Of a DNA stretch of 64,000 nt, positions 1 through 12,200 are shown in pieces. This DNA is from Trichoplax adhaerens (taxonomy: Eukaryota > Placozoa > Uniplacotomia > Trichoplacea > Trichoplacidae): contig NW_002060948.1 in NCBI RefSeq assembly GCF_000150275.1, positions 2,658,180-2,722,179 on the forward strand, in the 5' to 3' direction. The stretch's first letter is position 1. Every line of letters begins with the position of its first letter. The notes under the pieces are model-generated. The model had not been told where the DNA came from. It worked only from the letters and a program-made list of their open reading frames with translations, and ran no database searches. A program made the position numbers and the translations under genes.

Positions 1-3000
1 GCCAATCTTGATATCATATCAGCGTTTCCAGATGATGTAGCTAACAATAACAATCCGCCAAAATCACCGGACTCTTCAAGGCATTTCTCAGCCAAATCAA
101 AAGCACCATTTTTCATACATTGTTCTGCTAAGCGTTTAAATTTCTGAGGTGACTAAAAGGCAAGTTAAAATCATAGTTTTATTAACGTATGATAGAGTCG
201 TAAGAATATATAAGGTTATATTGGCAATACCTCAGCGTCTTTAGCAAACTGAAACGCTAAATTCCAGTTATCAGTACTAATGGCAAGGTCAAATCGGTGA
301 TCAGGATCCGTAGATACTTGTAATGCTGTCTTTAAAAAGCCTTGTTTTTCAAGAAAGCGCGCAACTCTTGTCTTCTGATCCTCAGGTATAGTTGGTAATA
401 CCCTATCCGCAGTGTCAAAATCTTTTCGCATAATCGCTGTCTGATATTCCATAACGGATAACGGCAACGAGTAACTAACAATATTTAAATCTTTATCACC
501 AAGGTATAACCGATTATCTTTCGGTATATAGCCAAGTAGATACATAACCCTTTAAAAATACAGTTGACATAGATTAAACTTTTTTGAAGAAAAGCATACC
601 TAATAGAAACCAGATTAACTCACCCATCCAAATGAGCAACAGTAACTATTTCTCCTCCAACGAAGTAATTTAATCTATTAACTGTAAAAGAAATTGTATT
701 CACTTCTAACAACTGGTTATTAAACAATAAAGTACATTAAAAATAAATCAGATTTCTTTACTAACCTGAATTTGTGAAAATAAAGCTGTCGCCTACCCAT
801 ATACCGGTTTTTACCACTTCTTGTACCTCAGTTAGAACCTAAACGAATAACCACAATTACTAAGATAATAATGAATATTGATTAAAGATGTCAATTGCCA
901 TACGTCGAAGGCAGCTTCGATGCCATCTTCAGTGACGCTTTCATCATTCTCGGGTGTCTGAACTACAATTTCTTGATTGTATTTTAAAACAAAGAATGAC
1001 TCCTCGGTAGCAATACAACATAATTCACCACTATCTGACCAGGAGATCTAATTTAAAACAATTTACACACATTAAAATTTAACAAGTAACACATCCTAAA
1101 AGTAATGATACAACTATCGTCCACAACGAATATTTACTCTACATAGTTACAGATAATGTATGTTATACAGTACCGTTTTCGGTACAATTTCTATTCTTCG
1201 AACTAATCTAAGTGAATCCCACTCAAAAAATGTCAAGCTCGTTGACGACTTTACTCCTAGTAAGTAACCTCCGTAAATGCCTACAATAAAATAAGTACAT
1301 AAGTTAGGGAATTCAAATCTTTAAGCGCAAACGTAAAAGAAACTCTTCCTTTAACCTTCAGCTCCATAATCTGGCTTGAACGTTTGCTTTTCTTTAAAAT
1401 TCTTAAAAATTTTAACCTTTGACGTGCCTTCGCGAATAGCATATCTACATATACATATGCAACAAGGTTAGAAACTACTTTTGCTTTTACTATTCTGATA
1501 GTAGAGTATTTTGAATCATACTGAGATGAATCGGCAGCCCAGACAAATTCATTTGCACTTCCGTAACTTTTACTTCTTAAAGCCATAGCAGTGTATATAA
1601 TATATTCTCCATCGCCGCATATAACTACAAATCTATAAACGATACTCATAGTAAGTAATGCTATAATTAATACAGTATTAAAAAGTCAATAGGTCGAACC
1701 TGCCATTAGGGTTATGCGCGATCGTTTGTGGATACAATTCACAGCTGCCCATGTCCTTAACAGAAATAGGTAATCTCTCACCATCCTTTACGTTGATATC
1801 TGTCAAAGGAGTGCAACTTGGTCAAATAAAAAAAGTCATTTTAAACACATTAAAGCTGTAATGGGAGATGATTACCGCCAAGATTCTTAACATTTGCTTG
1901 TTGCAATTCGTTATGTTTTGCCCAAACAATTTTTCCATTACTATCCATACTTAAAGCAGGATCTTCACGTCCAAGCTAAGGTATAGGACATTAAAATTTA
2001 GCAATTGTTCCAATTAAAACTAAAGAGTACAATAATTATTAAACTTTGACTACTTACTTTAACAAGAATGCTACCTTCATCATAACCAACAGCGATATTA
2101 TTGGAGCCTCGCATACAACAAATTGTCCATACCCGCTCAAGTCCATAATTTAGGGTCGTTTCTAAGCGATATGTATTGGCGTGCCATATTCGGACGGTTC
2201 CTAGTTGTGTGATTTAAGAATGAGCTATTAGGAAAAATTGTTATCTACCGGTATAACGATGGCATTATTAAAAGGCACTTAACCATCTTCAGATCCCGTT
2301 AAAATAATAGGCAATTCAGGATGAAAGGCTACAACGGAAACGTTTTGAGCATGACCATCAAGGGTCTGAACACAAGCTTTATTTTGATAATCCCAAATTT
2401 TGACAAGTCTTTTCAGGCAAAATAAAAAATAGAAGGATGTATTAAAAAAAGTTGACGATATTCACCGGCATGGATATAAATATATCTATCGGATCCACAT
2501 TAGCACTGTTGTATCGTCCATTGCCTCACCTGTCATCTGCTCCTGATACCAAATACGGTTTATCTCCGCCAGTATAATAGTCGATACAGTTAACTCCCTA
2601 TTACATCCCAATATCAATAAAACCATTAGATACAAATATATGATATAAGTGGATTCAATTCATCTTATATTACAATAGCATTTATCACATAAATTACCTT
2701 TTCGTGACCTTCCAAAGTATAATTTGGTGCCGATACGCCGAATTGCCATACCTAGCAGATTTCAACATAGAAAACCAAATTTTAAATATCTTCTTTGAAG
2801 AAAATACATGAAAGGAAGGAGCAAAATTGTACCTTTATCGTACGATCAAGTGATGCACTTGCAAACGTATTCGTATCTTTAGGGTTTAAAACAATTTGCA
2901 TAACATAATGTGAATGGCCTTCAAACGTTTGAACTAACTGCCAACTTTTTTCCCAATCCCATAATTTAATGGTCATGTCATCTATAATTGAAAGTTTAAT

Positions 3001-4076
3001 GTTTATAACCATGTAACACGTAGCACTATATCAATGCAATAATATCACAATCAAATTTTCGTAATTTACAACTTACCACTACTAGTTAAAACGTATGCTT
3101 GCATAGGATGGACGATAATCGATCGAATATAATCTGAATGTGCTTCGAAAGCTTTAATCTACGACAGGATATACATTACATCCATGAAGGAATTGATTTT
3201 AATTCTAAATCAATCTAATATGAGAAGTAATTTAAGCTAATAATAGTAGTGATATTCTTACCTTTTCTAAAGTATTATAATTATATACTCGCACGTTCAT
3301 ATCATCCTGTCAAATAGATTGTCAAATAATTAATTCAATAAGAATTTCAACAACCAGTTATCATAGAACTAAAAACTAGCCAGCTTTGTAGTCAATGGCA
3401 TTAACTAACCGCTCCAGTTATTATCCAGCTTTTACGAACACAAAATTTTGCAGCTCGTACTATGAATAGTGGATTCAATGCAATTAAAAAAATGGTAGAT
3501 AATCGATCGATTTATCATGTTTTGCTATTGCAAATTAATTACTTACCAGGCAGATCGGTAACCTCAAAGGTCTTGACAAGCGTTTGAGTATCGTAATTCC
3601 AGACATGAATATTTCCATTGTATAAACTTGCCAACATCCACGGCTCATGAGTATGCAAATCTACGCATTTGACACGGTCAGACCGCGCAGATAGCTTTCT
3701 CTATAAATTTATTTAAAGGGATCGATTATATACGTACATTTAAATAATATATTTAGCTTAAAATTTGCAAAGTTACTAGAAGTATTCTATAGCTAAAATA
3801 TTTTTACAAACAGTAAAATATATTCTCAGGAGATGAGATGTTAATTTATAGGTATAATAAAGGCACTTGATTTGTACGCACCTTGACGTCTAACCGCAGC
3901 GGCTAGTAGATAAATAGTAAGAAAAAGATTAGCTCAGAAAATAATAAAAGACATCCTAAAGACTACAATTTCCAAGATAACGTATCCGAAAAATTAAATC
4001 TCTCCATATTATATTAATCCATGCTCAATTCCAAGGAAGCCATCAAAAATTAAAATAGGTACAACTATTACACCAT
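1..4076 (-). CDS. COPB2: Coatomer subunit beta' (COPB2), 3' end beyond the window
   Basis: COPB2 is the WD40 subunit of the COPI coat, which drives Golgi-to-ER vesicle transport. I see 21 exons on the minus strand: 4074-4076 (ATG only), 3882-3902, 3547-3700, 3410-3459, 3262-3306, 3077-3158, 2833-2981, 2698-2751, 2530-2597, 2284-2408, 2058-2200, 1876-1975, 1700-1799, 1522-1632, 1356-1444, 1174-1280, 904-1047, 766-838, 624-681, 231-549 and <1-152. All joins are GT-AG and phase-consistent, giving about 715 codons of a protein usually near 900 residues. Diagnostic stretches are PLRLDVK at the N-terminus, [61 protein letters not shown] and [17 protein letters not shown]. They cover the N-terminal WD40 propellers and the coatomer WD-associated region. 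The separate ATG-only exon is inferred from the ATG|GTGTAA context and from PLRLDVK starting right after an acceptor. Identity is very secure. Confidence 0.96.
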
Positions 4077-6058
4077 GTACTTTCTGGAACAAAGTGTATA
4101 CAAAATAGATATCGTGGCAAGTTATAACGTTTAAAATTTCGGTATATAAGGGATAAATACATAGGATACTGTTATTTTCTGTTACGCTATAGCGAAGTAG
4201 TTCGAATTATTGACTGAACTAGATTGATATCTCAATCATTGAATGTCCAATCCTCGATCATACTTTTTCAACTATGCTGTTCTATTGCTATCAAATGGTG
4301 TACAGATCGCGTCAACTTTAAAATTACAAGCCACCCATTACTACAAGGACAATCATTAACAATAAGGAGTAAAGAGTGCAAGACTATCAAGCTAAAACAT
4401 TCGATTCGTATATCTTTTAGATGCATCATTTACCAGAAAAAGATGATCCATACCCATTTAATCGTTATTTAATGATAAACATCAGCAACTAGCTTTTTGA
4501 TCAAAATTAAAACACCAGCCTAGATCTAGAATTTCTGGGTTGTAATAATGACGAAGGAATGAACAACGTTGGTCTTTAGTAGAAATTAATATCGGATTAC
4601 AGTGTATACTGAACACTTGCATAGGATATTTGTACTTAGCAACAAAGGGATCTTGACATTAGAGTGGTAATGACTATGATTGACTCTCAATACAGGGAAG
4701 AATTAGAAAGTAATGTATGAAATGACTATGGATTCCAGATTTATACGGTATAACAATTGCTCGTTACCATTTAGAATGTTGCATTGCTATCTATGAACGT
4801 ATTCTCTATGAAGTTGTAGTAGTATAAAATATATTAATACATCGAATAGATACATGTGCTAGAATAAAGTGTACCATCTGTAGTGTTATTGTTACATAAT
4901 CATCAACATCCAGCAAGCACTATCTCTAGCGATATTGACTGGCCAAGCTGATATTGAAGGTCATTACTTTCTACTCACCAATAGCATTAGAGAAAGAATA
5001 CATGTAAAAATAGTTAGGTTAAAGGATAAATAACGAGCAGGCTGTTACCACTTAAGGGTCGTCCGATATACTATTGATTTGTGCTACGTCAATTTAGTAA
5101 TGTTTGTGTCGTCAGTACTTGGTCGGCAGACTGGCATTTATGATTATAGTATACTGCTGTCTTTTAACCCTTTTCCTTTGAAGTTGTATTCAACATCTTG
5201 TTGACCTTTATATAATGACTAAACAATCTTCAAAAGAGTATTAATGCTTTCATCAACATGGTTCATTCACTGTACGTACAATATAACCTTGTCTCTACTA
5301 CTGCTACCAAGTCCATAAAATTGCAACACGCTGCGTATGTCGTATTCAGTCGATATAAAGTCCACCCTTCGTCACTATTCAATTTTTAATTTATATTAGG
5401 ATGTTTATCGTCTACTGTACATTAATTTAATGTATCCTTCCCAAGTATAACTGGTCAAAAACAATTTTACCACGTTGTTTATCATCATGTCGTAAAATTT
5501 GCAATAGAGCCATGGGGAAAGCGACTCTAAAGCATCCTACCCGTACAGGATCGTCCATACATGTAGAATCCTATCCTTTCTTCCTACGATCCAGTAGTGT
5601 ACTATTGCCTTTCATCTATTCTCACACTATAGTAATCGCTATATCGTTTAACTATGCAATTGTTAATATTTTTTAAACCTTGCATTAAAGATGAAAAACT
5701 TGTTAGCATGGATAAAGAGTACTACCATTAAGATATTGACAGGTTCAAAAATTGCTGGTACACTAAGGCATCGTATGGCCAAGTAAGTCGATTTTTTTAC
5801 GACAAGGAATGAGTAAAAAAGACTTCAATTCAATATAAATTTTTCGTTTACAACGGCGAAAAGTATACATAGTCAACAAATAGAAGTCATTATATCATGT
5901 ATTCAATGGCAGAGTCTAGAATTGGGACGATAATTAGGAAATTTCAACTATTTGATAGGACTTACCATCTTTCTTCACCACCTTTCCTTTGACTTCGTGG
6001 TCGCAAAGTGTTGGTAGATGTGCGCATGTCGTTGAAACGATGCCGACATGTCATGTCC

Positions 6059-6270
6059 TACAGTACAGTACAGTACAATAGAGATCTCTACAGTAACAAG
6101 TGAAAGGCAGTCTATAGTACTGTACACTGTACACTGTGTACTGAAACATTAGGAGTTTGCAATAGTATTGTGTGTGGAACAGTTGAGCAAACGCTATACT
6201 GTATGTCTCGTACCTTGGTGTAAATACGCTACTGTCCAGTGTACAGTAGTATTAGACTACTGTAGACTAT
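6059..6270. repeat. GTAC-palindrome cluster (TACTGTACAGTA family)
   Basis: Short self-complementary words built on GTAC (ACAGTACAGTACAGTAC near 6060, TACTGTACACTGTACACTG near 6118, GTGTACAGTAGTA near 6238). The same vocabulary recurs in other 5' flanks of this window. The function is unknown. Confidence 0.75.
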
Positions 6271-7372
6271 CGGCTGACACGTTTGCACTACGCTTCACCA
6301 CCTAGGGCTAAAGTATTCAACCCCAGGGGGATTTTTCCATTTTAACAGCATTTACTATGGAGAGAAATCGACCCCTGTTCACCCGCTGTAAAGTGGGCAA
6401 TGGTATGTCTGTCTGTACACTACTGTCCATGCAGTTCAGGACTACTGCTAGACCTGACAGGTCTGACTACGGCATAGTAAATAAATACTTTGGCTTGAAA
6501 AAGTTAAGCGATGCCTTTCATTAAAACCGCTAAAACTGCTAAAATTAGAACTGTTCATTGATTCTTAATATCAAAAACCTCATTAAAAAAGTTGCAGATA
6601 GCCAGTACGAAATGGATTTCGTCTTACCCCATGCTTTAAGTTGTAATGGAAGTCAAAAGTAGCTAATAGTAAGCTACTACGTAGATTCGATTGTAGCAAT
6701 GCTTACGGCTGTAAATTCATAGTGAAGTGAAATATCATGCAAAAGTGGCAATTAGTGTCAATACGTTTAGATCAGACAGTTGTAAAAGTACTAGTATTAA
6801 AAGTGCCTGTAAAGACGCTACACTATAGATTCGCAATCAAGGACAATCAATTCCAAAATGTCTATCTAATAATGGAATATACTGTAGGGGATTGATTGAC
6901 GAATATAAAATGAACAATGTAGCATTTTCTTTTCCAAGCACTCTATGACGTACACAGAGGATATATCTTTGCCACCTATTCCGTCCTTTTGTTGATTCGA
7001 GGTCGGTGACGAGAGTTGGACGCAAAAATAATTCATTTCTTGATAGTGTATAGGCAATCAACGTTAATCTGAAAATCAACCTAGTATTGCTAAGACCTTC
7101 AAACAGTCGTAGGTAGTAATCTACAGCTGTAAATTATGCCTTGGATCATATATCACTTTCATAACACTCGATCGTTCATACTGTACTGTATACTGTACAG
7201 TATAGGGGTAGAATTCACTTTTTGATGCCGGTTCAGTTGAGCGAGCAAGTTTGCTAGGAATAGGAGTAATGATAGGGAATATGAATAGTGAAATTACTAC
7301 AGTAATATGAAAAGTGAAATCTTAGTAAGCAAAAGAGATATCTCGAAACGAAAGTCATAGATCTACGTAGCC

Positions 7373-7765
7373 TTTACTACTCCCTCTATTATAGGTATAC
7401 TTGTACAAGCTGGATATTTTTGATACAGACCTATTTTGACAACGACAGTCAATTCAAACTCAGTATGTTAACCCGCAGGTACTGTTATAAACTGAACTAC
7501 GAGTGTATGATGTCAATTTCCTAAAAGTTCTAATAGTCATCAATTTGTGCTATTTCTTCAGTTCATGGATTTACTACTCCCTCTATTATCGGTATACTTG
7601 TACAAGCTGGATATTTTTGATACAGAGCTATTTTGACAACGACAGTCAACTCAAACTCAGTATGTTAATCCGCAGGTACTGTATATAAACTGAACTACGA
7701 GTGTATGATGTCAATTTCCTAAAAGTTCTAGCCATCAATTTGCGTTATTTCTTCAGTTCATGGAT
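7373..7765. repeat. Two-copy tandem duplication, period 197 bp
   Basis: The unit starting TTTACTACTCCCTCTATTAT at 7373 repeats at 7570 with few changes and ends at GTTCATGGAT in both copies (7569 and 7765). The high identity suggests a recent duplication. Neither copy carries a convincing reading frame. Confidence 0.9.
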
Positions 7766-7929
7766 TAAAGCATTGTCTCACACTCTTCTTCTACAGTTCT
7801 AAAGTAGATAGCGTATACTAAAGAGAGACCGGGTGGGCATTTCCAGCTTCAAATTTCTCTCCATGAGGATTTTAAATACAGTCTAAATGAATGTCCCTAG
7901 ACTGGAATATATCCGGACCAAGGTTGTCA

Positions 7930-8096
7930 TAGTAATTTAATGTACTATCGTTCCAGTAAACTGGTATTGCACTCTACAGTAGTATTACTATATTGTACAG
8001 TACAGTGTACTGTACACTACGTAGTTGTAGTACTGTAAATATCCACGAGTCTAGAGTATACTGTACTGTACAACGAGCTGACTATAGTACTGTAGC
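7930..8096. repeat. GTAC-palindrome cluster
   Basis: Dense GTAC words such as TATTGTACAGTACAGTGTAC near 7990 and TATACTGTACTGTACAAC near 8056, immediately left of the satellite. Confidence 0.7.
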
Positions 8097-8293
8097 ATAC
8101 GGCATACAGTCCACGGTCTTATGCAGCCAAGCTATGGAATTGCACCAATTACGCATATAGCGCCTAGCTTTAGCCTTCCAAATACTGAAGTATAACTGGC
8201 CAAAATAAACACAACCACTGCATGGTGATGACAGCCAACAAGCAAACTGATATTCATATATCAAAATATCTTCGAAATTTCCTTCCAAATCCC

Positions 8294-9236
8294 AGGTAAT
8301 CATATCACAATCTTTAGCATCAATCCTAGATTTACCGCAAAGATTTACCTCAGGTAAATCTAGGAATGAACAGTACAATCTTTACTATCAAGCCTAGATT
8401 GACCGCAGGCAATCATATCATGAACTACTAGTACAACCTTTACTATCAATCCTCGATTTACTGTAGGTAATCATATCATCAACAGTATAATCTTTAGTAT
8501 CAAGCCTAGATTGACCACAGGTAATCATATCATGAACTACTAGTACTATCTTTAGTGTCGAGCCTAGATTTAACGCAGGTAATCACATCATAAACAGTAC
8601 TATCTTTACTATCAATCCTAGATTTAACACAGGTAATCATATCATAAACAGTACAACCTTTAGTATCAAGCCTAGATTTAACGCAGGTAATCATATCATA
8701 AACAGTACAATCTTTACTATCAATCCTAGATTTAACGCAGGTAATCATATCATAAACAGTGCAATCTTTACTATCAATCCTAGATTTAACGCAGGTAATC
8801 ATATCATAAACAGTACAATCTTTAGTATCAAGCCTAGATTTAACGCAGGCAATCATATCATGAACTGCTAGTACAATCTTTACTATCAATCCTAGATTTA
8901 CTGCAGGTAATCATATCATGAACTACTAGTACTATCTTTAGTATCAAGCCTAGATTGACCACAGGTAATCATATTATGAACTACTAGTACTATCTTTAGT
9001 ATCGAGCCTAGATTTAACGCAGGTAATCATATCATAAACAGTACAATCTTTACTATCAATCCTAGATTTAACACAGGTAATCATATCATAAACAGTACAA
9101 TCTTTAGTATCAAGCCTAGATTGACCACAGGTAATCATATCATGAACTACCAGTACTATCTTTACTATCGAGCCTAGATTTAACGCAGGTAATCATATCA
9201 TAAACAGTACAATCTTTATTATCAATCTAGATTTAA
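8294..9236. repeat. Satellite of about 17 units, 54-bp and 58-bp unit types
   Basis: Tandem units share the core CCTAGATTTAACGCAGGTAA followed by TCATATCAT. Two linker types alternate. A 54-bp unit carries AAACAGTACAATC, and a 58-bp unit carries GAACTACTAGTACTATC. Because 54 is a multiple of three, the homogeneous run at about 8530-8889 stays open on the minus strand and encodes an 18-residue periodic peptide (MITCVKSRIDSKDCTVYD). I regard that frame as a by-product of the period, because no start context, splice structure or non-repeat coding sequence supports a gene. The array abuts the SMG8 5' end. Confidence 0.92.
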
Positions 9237-9271
9237 TGTAAAGTACCTCGATTAATAATATTACGTAGATC

Positions 9272-12200
9272 ATGGATCCTTGTTGTGATAGGACTTTACA
9301 CAGAGACAAAGATTATTTGTAACGCTCATCTCGATCACTTTATATCCAAATTAGATACTGCAATCGATGATGTAGGCATTATTGAGGTAGTATAGGTAAT
9401 ACAATTAATTCATCTCTTGCCATTGATTTCCTATTGCAGCTCTATTTCCGATACAGATGAAATCTGTGTTGTCAGCATTATTGGTAAGACACCTCTCAAT
9501 TACTTGACCTGTGGTACATTAGCCGATGCAGTATCTGGTAGAAATGTCTTTCAGGTAAGGATATAAGTAGAACAAAATTGTATCAAACGAATAATTTACT
9601 ATTCTGTCGTGTCAAGTGTATGTATACATCACTTAGTAGAATTCATCTCTTACGGTATGATTGATAGTATACTACTAGCTACAATCACTCACATCGAAAT
9701 TATCAAGTCTAGACGTAAGATATGACTGCATATAGCAGTAAATACAAGAATAATTACAACATAGTTACAGAATACAGTGATATCTATCACCGCTATAGCA
9801 TTGCTATAATGACTATTGGTAGAGTTAAACTACCTAAAGAAATCAAAATCTCTACTAAGATGCTATAAGTGGACAAAATATTGTTGATATCAGCGATCAT
9901 CAAGGATGCTTGGACTTGATACGAATACGACTAAATGATAAGCTTTAGAACAATATGTGTATGTGAAATAGATACGTACGGACTGCGATAATCTTTGTGC
10001 TAAGATAACCTAACCTTGTAGCGGGCTACTAAATTCCTACATTCTAACGTATTCCTTTAACATTACTTCTTGTATTCTAAATTACAGCGTGAAACAATTG
10101 ACGATAATGATCAAAAACTAGAGGTATACTGTTATAATTCGATTCTTGTATATCACAATTGCCTTAACATCAAGCAATCATGTTTCTTATCTATATGCAT
10201 AAATTTAAATTTCTTTTCGCAACTTACTAATTATATTACAGTAGAACATTATAAATTGTTGGGAATAATGATCATTTCCTATTCTATTCCAATAGCACGG
10301 CTTACTATTTTACTACAACAATGAACAAAAAGTTGTTTACATAAATCAAGCATCGTTATATGATACCAAGGAATTAGCATATCTATGCCAAAAATTTAAT
10401 TCAGACTTGTCTACTTGGGTAAGATACTTAAAATTCCACTATCTATAAAATTTTAACAATACTTTAGCGATATTTTATAGCAGTTAACATTGCACTTTAT
10501 GATATAGCAGCCTTCTTATACGACAATATTTCATATTTAATGTAGAAATAGCAGCACTCTAGTATTAGAGTCGTTTTCTTATATTTTACAATTTTTAGGT
10601 ATATACTATAGTGCAGCAGGTTAATAATTAAGCGCAATTATTAGCTGTAGGAGAAAAGAATTACATACTTTGTTTATACATAATATATTACTAACGAGTA
10701 ATACTACTAAATTGATTCTTCACGCAAATCGGAATTATAGGAGCACTTTCAGAAATGGAAACGCAATGAACATAAACAGCTCCTATCACTGTTATTCATT
10801 TTCAGTATATCTCATATTATTTTGGTAAGAAATCTCTTTAACCTATTCCATGCTTGCTTTCTATTTAAAATGTAACAAAATTTAATAATAAATATAAATA
10901 CTTATGGCACGAAGATGCTAACATAATCATACGCGTATAATCAAAGCTTTAATCCACTTTATTTACTTATCTCTAGATAACTCATCCGTCTCACAAATTT
11001 GATCTTAGTTACCTAAGATTATTTAGAGGTCTAAATGCGATCAGATTACACAATCAATCTGTACTTACTCATCATTTATGCAAAATAGCGAAAGCAGCAA
11101 ATCTTAGTAGCCAATGGCGGCAGCGAGGGAGATGCTGTACACCTCGCTTGCTTTTTATTTTTCATCTGGTTAGAACGTAATTGTAATTACAGACTTATAT
11201 GAAATTAATGATAGACCGTTTTTGTAGCTTACATTGTGTTTTAATTAATTATATCAGGATATAAACATCAATAGGAGATTCCAAGACGGTAACCGGAGCA
11301 AAAACAGGGATGTTGGACAGAAAGACCAGGTAATAAGCTACTTCATGAGCGCTTCTACAAAACTTTTAAATAGAATATTTTCGAAAGAAAAATACGAAAT
11401 TTATATATTCATGGTTGCAATGTACTGTACATATTGGAATATTCTAAAATGATTAATCGTTTACTATATTAAAAGAGTCTAATCACTCAAAAGCGCCTAC
11501 AAAAGAATTTAGAGAAGCAAATTTGTAACCTTTTTAAAGAAGCATCCCTTCATGGGTCTCAAAAGTAGGAACTGATATATTAATAACTGTACAACAATAA
11601 TGTAGTGCCTTCTAAATATGCTTAAAACTATTCTCAACGTACAAATTATAGCCCTTTATTTACCATTCCAACGGATCAGCAGTTTGTCTTCGTTCAGACC
11701 GTGTCTACGTTATCATCATATCATCATACAAGCAACGCATTTCAGAAATTATTACCAAATGTACAGGATGCAACATCTCTCTTTTTCAATATCGGCTTAG
11801 CAACGACGCTCTTTCAGCACTTTTACGTGACGCAACATGATAAAGTTGATGATAATGATGTCTTAGAAAAAAACTTTGATGAAGAAAATAGTGACCTTAA
11901 AAATTTCTTAAAGTATCATATTAACCAAACTAAAGCTGGAAACGTATGCGAAGGTCAACTGGAATTTCTCGGAAGCAAGCGCAGTCACCACCATGCAACC
12001 GCAGTAAAGGTGCACCAAATGTTACTTTCAAATCTCTTTTCTATATCTCCCATTAGAATCTATACTGAAGGCATAACACACTTGCTATATTAACAGTTAC
12101 CTACCAGTAAGACATGGTTTACGGCTGCATCATATTTACAAAAGGTCTTAATAGAGGATGCATCTGGAGTTGATTCAATTAGGTACCCGATTTCTAGTTC

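Larger units (their letters stand above)
4077..9271. other. Divergent spacer between COPB2 and SMG8, repeat-rich, no supported gene
   Basis: Both flanking genes point away from this 5.2-kb spacer, so it should contain two promoters. The reading frames inside are short, interrupted or lie in repeats. It holds GTAC-palindrome clusters (6059-6270, 7181-7203, 7930-8096), a 197-bp tandem duplication (7373-7765) and a 54/58-bp satellite (8294-9236) that ends only about 35 bp before the SMG8 start codon. I see nothing recognisable in 4100-6050 or 6420-7150. Confidence 0.7.

Noticed and set aside
8530..8889. 119-codon minus-strand frame with an 18-residue repeat, as a Cys-rich repeat protein
   Set aside because: The frame exists because the satellite period is 54. 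Neighbouring 58-bp units break it and there is no non-repeat coding part.
8294..9236. CRISPR array
   Set aside because: Units are contiguous near-identical repeats without unique spacers, and the genome is eukaryotic.
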